A DNA stretch of 9,621 bases from JAAZXR01 sp040265175 (GTDB taxonomy: Bacteria; Myxococcota_A; Polyangia; Nannocystales; Nannocystaceae), in contig JBDQGY010000171.1 of NCBI GenBank assembly GCA_040265175.1, positions 1 to 9,621 of the forward strand, read 5' to 3'. Positions within the stretch are counted from its first letter, which is position 1; every line of letters starts with the position of its first letter. Under the pieces are notes generated by a model. The model was not told where the DNA came from, ran no database searches, and saw nothing but the letters and a program-made list of their open reading frames with translations. This document shows, one piece after another, positions 7,038 to 9,621 of this stretch. The translations under genes and the position numbers were made by a program.

Positions 7038-7892
7038 TCAGACGACTGCCGCTCTCGCGGAGCGTCGGCGGATTCGTAGCAGACCGAGCAGCCCGAACGC
7101 GACAATGCTGCGGAGGCCTGTTCCTCCTTCGGGCCTCGCACTGCACGCGCATCCGCCCTCCGCGTCCGCCGAAGCTTCTCCGCCTTCGCCTGACTCGCCG
7201 CCGTCGAGGCCACCGTCGCCATCACCACCGTCGTCGCCCCCGTCATCCCCGGAGTCACCGCCACCGTCGTCGCCGCTCTCGGGCACACATGAGGGCTCTT
7301 CCACCGAGGGGTCTGCCGGCCCGTACCCGTTGATCTCATGGAAGTCCCACACGTCCTCAAAGGTCGCCCCCACGCCTTGGGAGAAATCTTCGATGGTCCC
7401 CGTGGCCACCCACAACTTGCCGCTACGTTCGGTCCCCTCCAACGCGACGATGTAGCCCGTACCGCTGCCAGGAATGGCAAGGGTCTCCTCCACCCAAATC
7501 CACGACTGCGTGCCGGTGAAGGGCTCGTAAAACAAAGCCGGCTCAACGACCTCGTTGGCGTCAAACACGATCGCTCCCAAACCCTCGGGAACCTCGAAGG
7601 GCACGTCGACGGCCTCGGGTAACCCCTCGGCCAACACGTACACGAGCGGTCTGTGGTCGGCGAGTCGTTCGACCACCGGTACGCCCACCTGTAAGAACAA
7701 CGAATCGGTGCTGCTCGCGTCGAACGCCATCCACACCGGGGCCACGTCGCACGTGACCTGATCGTAGAGCACAATGGAGCGGTCCACATCCGCGATCGCA
7801 AACGCCTCCTCCGGGACGGGGTGGTCATCCACGCTCAGGTATGGGGCATGCGCCAGGGTCAAAAAGGTCCAAGTAGCAGCGGCAATCACCAT
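7038..7892 (-). CDS. Surface protein with signal peptide and MYXO-CTERM-like C-terminal sorting signal
   Basis: The 284-residue protein starts with a short hydrophobic signal peptide (MVIAAATWTFLTLAHA, cleavage after AHA). Residues 17-200 form a beta-rich domain with VPEGLGAIVFD, FYEPFTGT and PGSGTGYIVALEG stretches. This resembles a family of secreted proteins with FYEPF-type motifs that I cannot name. Residues 206-236 are a Gly/Asp-rich linker. The tail has Cys-Ala-Cys (248-250), a short hydrophobic helix (about 260-272) and RIRRRSAR, matching the Cys motif, helix and Arg-cluster plan of MYXO-CTERM signals, which direct processing and surface attachment in myxobacteria. No Shine-Dalgarno precedes the ATG (upstream bases are TACCCCTCCCGC). 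The start overlaps the stop of an upstream ORF by seven bases (ATGGTGA), so coupled translation is possible. No in-frame ATG or GTG is found for at least 90 bases further upstream. Confidence 0.85.
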   Translation of the reverse strand: MVIAAATWTFLTLAHAPYLSVDDHPVPEEAFAIADVDRSIVLYDQVTCDVAPVWMAFDASSTDSLFLQVGVPVVERLADHRPLVYVLAEGLPEAVDVPFEVPEGLGAIVFDANEVVEPALFYEPFTGTQSWIWVEETLAIPGSGTGYIVALEGTERSGKLWVATGTIEDFSQGVGATFEDVWDFHEINGYGPADPSVEEPSCVPESGDDGGGDSGDDGGDDGGDGDGGLDGGESGEGGEASADAEGGCACSARPEGGTGLRSIVAFGLLGLLRIRRRSARAAVV

Positions 7893-8026
7893 GCGGGAGG
7901 GGTAGCCGCCAACGCCGCGATTGCAACCGCAGCCGCGCCCACGCCCCCAGTGGCGAAATCGCGCAAAATTGCCTCTCGATATGTTGCAGGCCCCCTGTCA
8001 CGCCAGAACGTCCGCCACGCCGTCAC
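7886..8026 (-). CDS. Possible small membrane protein (46 codons) coupled to the MYXO-CTERM gene
   Basis: This is a low-confidence ORF starting GTG at 8026 and ending TGA at 7886-7888. Its stop overlaps the ATG of the downstream gene within ATGGTGA. Its GTG overlaps the TGA of a further upstream ORF within GTGA. The product would have a basic N-terminal half (about residues 1-25) and a hydrophobic stretch (GGVGAAAVAIAALAATPPAW) that could form one membrane helix. There is no clear ribosome binding site, and I recognise no family. The overlap geometry supports it, but in GC-rich DNA such frames also arise by chance. Confidence 0.3.
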   Translation of the reverse strand: MTAWRTFWRDRGPATYREAILRDFATGGVGAAAVAIAALAATPPAW

Positions 8027-8291
8027 GTCGGGACGGCGTGGCCACACGACCCCGCAAGCGCAGATCGCTGCCGCCCGCGCAGTGCGTGGATGAACTCCAC
8101 GCCCTCGAAGATGATCCATGCAGCCCGTCCTCCGGCTCCTCTGCCTGCACTCGGATGCCCAAAGGAGGCCTCCAACGCTCAAGCAACAGCCCCAACGTGG
8201 CGGCGACCGCCGGTGTGCACACGTTCACGGAGGACACACGGTGACCGTGTAGCTTGGCAGATCGTTGTGGCGACTACCTACCGTCCAATGT
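7893..8291 (-). other. About 400 bases without a certain gene; shifting coding-like frames
   Basis: On the minus strand one frame is coding-like from GTG 8237 (product begins VNVCTPAVAATLGLL after three residues). A second frame opens at a TTG near 8182 and runs to TGA at 8023 with a stretch AAWIIFEGVEFIHALRG. A third is the 46-codon ORF ending at 7886. Each has GC-rich third codon positions over part of its length. This could be several tiny coupled ORFs, or one small gene broken by frameshifts. I cannot decide from sequence alone. Confidence 0.35.
8236..8250. promoter_or_regulatory. 15-base palindrome ACACGGTGACCGTGT
   Basis: Perfect 7-base arms flank one central base. It lies 42 bases beyond the stop of the MerC-family gene and overlaps the first possible start (GTG 8237) of the minus-strand small ORFs. 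The loop is too short for an RNA hairpin, so if functional it would be a protein-binding dyad. No regulator is encoded nearby. Confidence 0.25.
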
Positions 8292-8861
8292 CTAGGTCGC
8301 GATGTCTTCGCAACCTGTGTGTCGACACCGCCGCACCGCTCGGAGGTTGACGATATGGCCGATGCAGAGCAACAGCCCCGCCAGGATCCCGAGGGCCTCC
8401 CCGGCGAGATGCACACCGGCCTCCTCGTGCCCGTCGTGCGCACCGTGATGCACGTGTAGGTCTTGTGTCTTATGTTCAGCGTGACCGTCATGACCGCTCG
8501 CGATCTCGTCCTGAGTAGAATCTCCGTGGTGCCCGTGATGCTCGCTCGACATCTCCTGCACGCGCGACAGGAGCAAGCCTACGATGCCTAGCGTTAAGAG
8601 CCCCGCGACCATCGGCGACTTGTGTCGACGCCAGCCCATGCCGAGCGCAGCCGTGCCAAAAATCACGGCAACGATGGTGAGCCCAAGCTCCATTTCATGG
8701 CTCAGCCACACCCCGAGTCCGAGCGCGGCAAACGCAGCAGGAGCCGCGGCACACAAGGCGCAGTGCACTGCACACACGCTGCTTGCCAGGGCGCCGATCT
8801 GGTCGGTCACACATGCGGGGTCTCGGGGAATGTGATGGGGCGTGCGGCGACGTGACTCCAT
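8292..8861 (-). CDS. MerC-family inner membrane protein with His-rich metal-binding loop
   Basis: The 189-residue protein starts at ATG 8861, with GGAG (8867-8870) five bases upstream. The first helix contains the MerC-type signature D-x-x-GA-x-x-SS-x-C-AVHC (D20, C30, H33, C34, plus C37). MerC proteins are four-helix inner-membrane proteins first known from mercury operons, where they take up Hg(II). Relatives occur outside mer operons, some under zinc control. Helices are at about 24-50, 58-78, 84-100 and 152-172. The tail GHIVNLRAVRRCR fits the family end. Between helices 3 and 4, residues 107-146 carry 12 His with Asp and Glu (HHGHHGD, HDGHAEH, HVHHGAHDGH), a probable divalent-metal-binding loop. 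That insertion explains a length above the usual 140 or so residues. No merA, merT, merP or merR lies nearby, so zinc or another divalent metal seems more likely than mercury (inference). Confidence 0.88.
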   Translation of the reverse strand: MESRRRTPHHIPRDPACVTDQIGALASSVCAVHCALCAAAPAAFAALGLGVWLSHEMELGLTIVAVIFGTAALGMGWRRHKSPMVAGLLTLGIVGLLLSRVQEMSSEHHGHHGDSTQDEIASGHDGHAEHKTQDLHVHHGAHDGHEEAGVHLAGEALGILAGLLLCIGHIVNLRAVRRCRHTGCEDIAT

Positions 8862-8891
8862 GTGAGCTCCGGCTGCACTCTACGCCGCCCC

Positions 8892-8917
8892 ACGACCGAA
8901 GCAAATGCCGTGGTCGT
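8892..8917. promoter_or_regulatory. Imperfect 26-base dyad upstream of the MerC-family gene
   Basis: The arms 8892-8903 and 8906-8917 match at 9 of 12 positions (ACGACC and GCA on the left match GGTCGT and TGC on the right) around a central AA. The dyad lies 31 to 56 bases before the start codon at 8861, where an operator would be expected. On the minus strand TTGCTT (8899-8904) and TAGAGT (8877-8882), 16 bases apart, are a weak promoter candidate overlapping it. The regulator is unknown. Confidence 0.3.
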
Positions 8918-9125
8918 CCCATGCACGCACCATCGCCCCGGCCTGCCGTGCAAGCCAGGGCGGTGGCTCGATGACGGCGAAGCATCAGTCCCCTCCCCAG
9001 CGCACATTCCTCGAGGCGCGAGGGGCGGTCCCGCCGTCAGCGCCCTCCCAGCCGCCCCACGCTCTTGCCGTGGTCTTGTCCGTACTCCCGTTGGGATCAC
9101 CTGCCGCTCCAACGGCCCATCCCCC

Positions 9126-9154
9126 TTGCCACGCGAGTCAAACCGCCCCATAGT
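9126..9154 (+). promoter_or_regulatory. Candidate sigma-70-type promoter for ssrA
   Basis: TTGCCA (9126-9131, five of six to the -35 consensus) is 17 bases from CATAGT (9149-9154, four of six to the -10 consensus). Transcription would begin near 9161, giving a leader of about 46 bases to be removed by RNase P. It is the best-spaced pair I found in the region. Confidence 0.45.
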
Positions 9155-9206
9155 AGAGACTCGTCGCCGGGCCCCCGCCCGGCACAACTTCAACCTCTCA
9201 CCTTTT

Positions 9207-9561
9207 GGGGGTGCACTGGCGTTCGACGGGGGTACTGAACGTGAAGACTGCGTGTCCCGGGCCTGTGCGCCGGGTTAAAAACGCCTGGAAAACACAGCTG
9301 CAAACGACAGCAACTACGGCCTCGCGGCCGCTGCCGCCTAAGGGCGACACGCTGATGCGTGAGGTGTCCTGGTAGCGTATCAGCGTCATTACAAGGACTG
9401 GCGAACCCCGTGCCCCGAGGGAGTTCGTAAGATTTAGGGGATCGTGATCAAGAGGGCCTGTCGGCGGGCATGCTTGCTCATTAAACTCAAATCCACCGAC
9501 TACGCACGTAGACGTCCCACTTGATGGCTCGCGGACCCGGGTTCGACTCCCGGCGCCTCCA
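9207..9561 (+). ncRNA. ssrA: tmRNA (transfer-messenger RNA), one-piece
   Basis: tmRNA is charged with alanine and, with SmpB, rescues stalled ribosomes and adds a degradation tag. The 5' end GGGGGTG (9207-9213) pairs over seven positions (two G-U) with CGCCTCC (9554-9560). The T arm is CCGGG (9537-9541), loop TTCGACT (9542-9548), CCCGG (9549-9553). The diagnostic TGGCGTTCGACGGGG near the 5' end matches the conserved tmRNA start. The tag frame begins at resume codon GCA (9300) and ends at TAA (9339-9341), encoding ANDSNYGLAAAAA, close to the E. coli ANDENYALAA. The discriminator is A9561. The next bases are CTT, so CCA is not encoded and must be added by tRNA nucleotidyltransferase. The roughly 355-base length is normal for a one-piece tmRNA, and the gene is followed by a clear terminator. 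Confidence 0.97.
9300..9341 (+). other. tmRNA tag reading frame
   Basis: Thirteen codons from resume codon GCA to TAA encode ANDSNYGLAAAAA. With the alanine carried by tmRNA itself, the added tag would be one Ala longer. The AND..NY..LAA core fits known tags. The five terminal alanines and Gly before Leu are a variation on the usual ALAA end. Confidence 0.93.
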
Positions 9562-9567
9562 CTTCAC

Positions 9568-9596
9568 AAGCCCAGGATTTTCCTGGGCTTTTTTTT
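9568..9596 (+). terminator. Intrinsic terminator of ssrA
   Basis: Perfect 10-base arms AAGCCCAGGA (9568-9577) and TCCTGGGCTT (9581-9590) flank a TTT loop and run into eight T residues (9589-9596). It starts seven bases after the tmRNA discriminator base, so it defines the 3' end of the precursor. Confidence 0.95.
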
Positions 9597-9599
9597 CTG

Positions 9600-9621
9600 T
9601 GTGACGAGTGATGTGACGAGT
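9600..9621 (+). repeat. Direct repeat TGTGACGAGT at window edge
   Basis: TGTGACGAGT occurs at 9600-9609 and 9612-9621 with GA between, a 12-base period. The second copy ends exactly at the window edge, so the copy number cannot be seen. Confidence 0.6.

Larger units (their letters stand above)
8862..9206. other. Divergent intergenic region between the MerC-family gene and ssrA
   Basis: These 345 bases hold no gene I can support. They contain the Shine-Dalgarno and dyad of the MerC-family gene on the left. In the middle is an inverted repeat, CCGTTGG (9088-9094) with CCAACGG (9109-9115). On the right are the ssrA promoter candidate and a GC-rich hairpin, GCCGGGC (9166-9172) with GCCCGGC (9177-9183), over a CCCC loop. 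The hairpin would lie in the 5' leader of the tmRNA precursor. Confidence 0.5.

Noticed and set aside
6881..7828. 315-codon minus-strand frame overlapping the MYXO-CTERM gene
   Set aside because: It is a shifted frame of the same strand with Arg-rich, featureless product. The other frame has a signal peptide, domain and sorting tail.
8292..8861. Part of a mercury resistance operon
   Set aside because: No merR, merT, merP or merA is present within the window on either side, so family membership alone does not support this.
8971..9153. 60-codon Pro-rich plus-strand ORF between the MerC-family gene and ssrA
   Set aside because: It has low-complexity composition, no convincing ribosome binding site, and ends inside the proposed ssrA -10 region.
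9531..9561. tRNA gene from the T-arm-like end
   Set aside because: The acceptor 3' strand pairs with 9207-9213 about 340 bases upstream, and a tag frame lies between, so it is the tRNA-like end of tmRNA.

Overview
The window is GC-rich and looks like part of a myxobacterial (Myxococcota) chromosome, most likely the Nannocystis/Plesiocystis/Enhygromyxa side of the group. That placement is inference from three things: a lipoprotein with a Gly-Asp repeat linker and a Cys-rich domain, a protein with a MYXO-CTERM-like C-terminal sorting signal, and large multidomain secreted proteins. No housekeeping protein gene is present to fix the taxon more tightly.

Layout. Positions 3-2795 (+) and 3043-6099 (+) are two tandem paralogues. 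Both have a seven-bladed beta-propeller-like N-terminal region, a Cna-B/carboxypeptidase-regulatory-like domain, a Cys-rich segment, a DUF7619/DUF11-like domain, a PKD-like domain and a shared C-terminal domain with a PVKF motif. The first copy is cut by the left window edge. The second is complete, with a clear ribosome binding site and Sec signal peptide. A strong hairpin lies between the second copy and the convergent minus-strand genes.

The minus-strand block, read right to left, contains a MerC-family membrane protein with a His-rich loop (8292-8861), a roughly 400-base stretch with coding-like character in shifting frames (7893-8291), a MYXO-CTERM-anchored surface protein (7038-7892) and a small Cys-rich lipoprotein with in-frame tandem repeats (6277-6786). 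A candidate 46-codon ORF overlaps the start of the MYXO-CTERM gene by 7 bases.

The right end carries a complete one-piece tmRNA gene (ssrA, 9207-9561, +) with an encoded tag ANDSNYGLAAAAA, a plausible sigma-70-type promoter and a very clear intrinsic terminator. A short direct repeat runs into the window edge just beyond it.

How it fits together: apart from ssrA (trans-translation rescue of stalled ribosomes), every recognisable gene encodes an envelope or secreted protein. Nothing shows that the tandem secreted paralogues and the minus-strand genes act in one pathway. I see no clear defence system, CRISPR array, transposase or integrase. The points most worth a second look are the mosaic tandem duplication, the unusual tmRNA tag, the His-rich MerC protein with a dyad upstream, and the overlapping small ORFs before the MYXO-CTERM gene.
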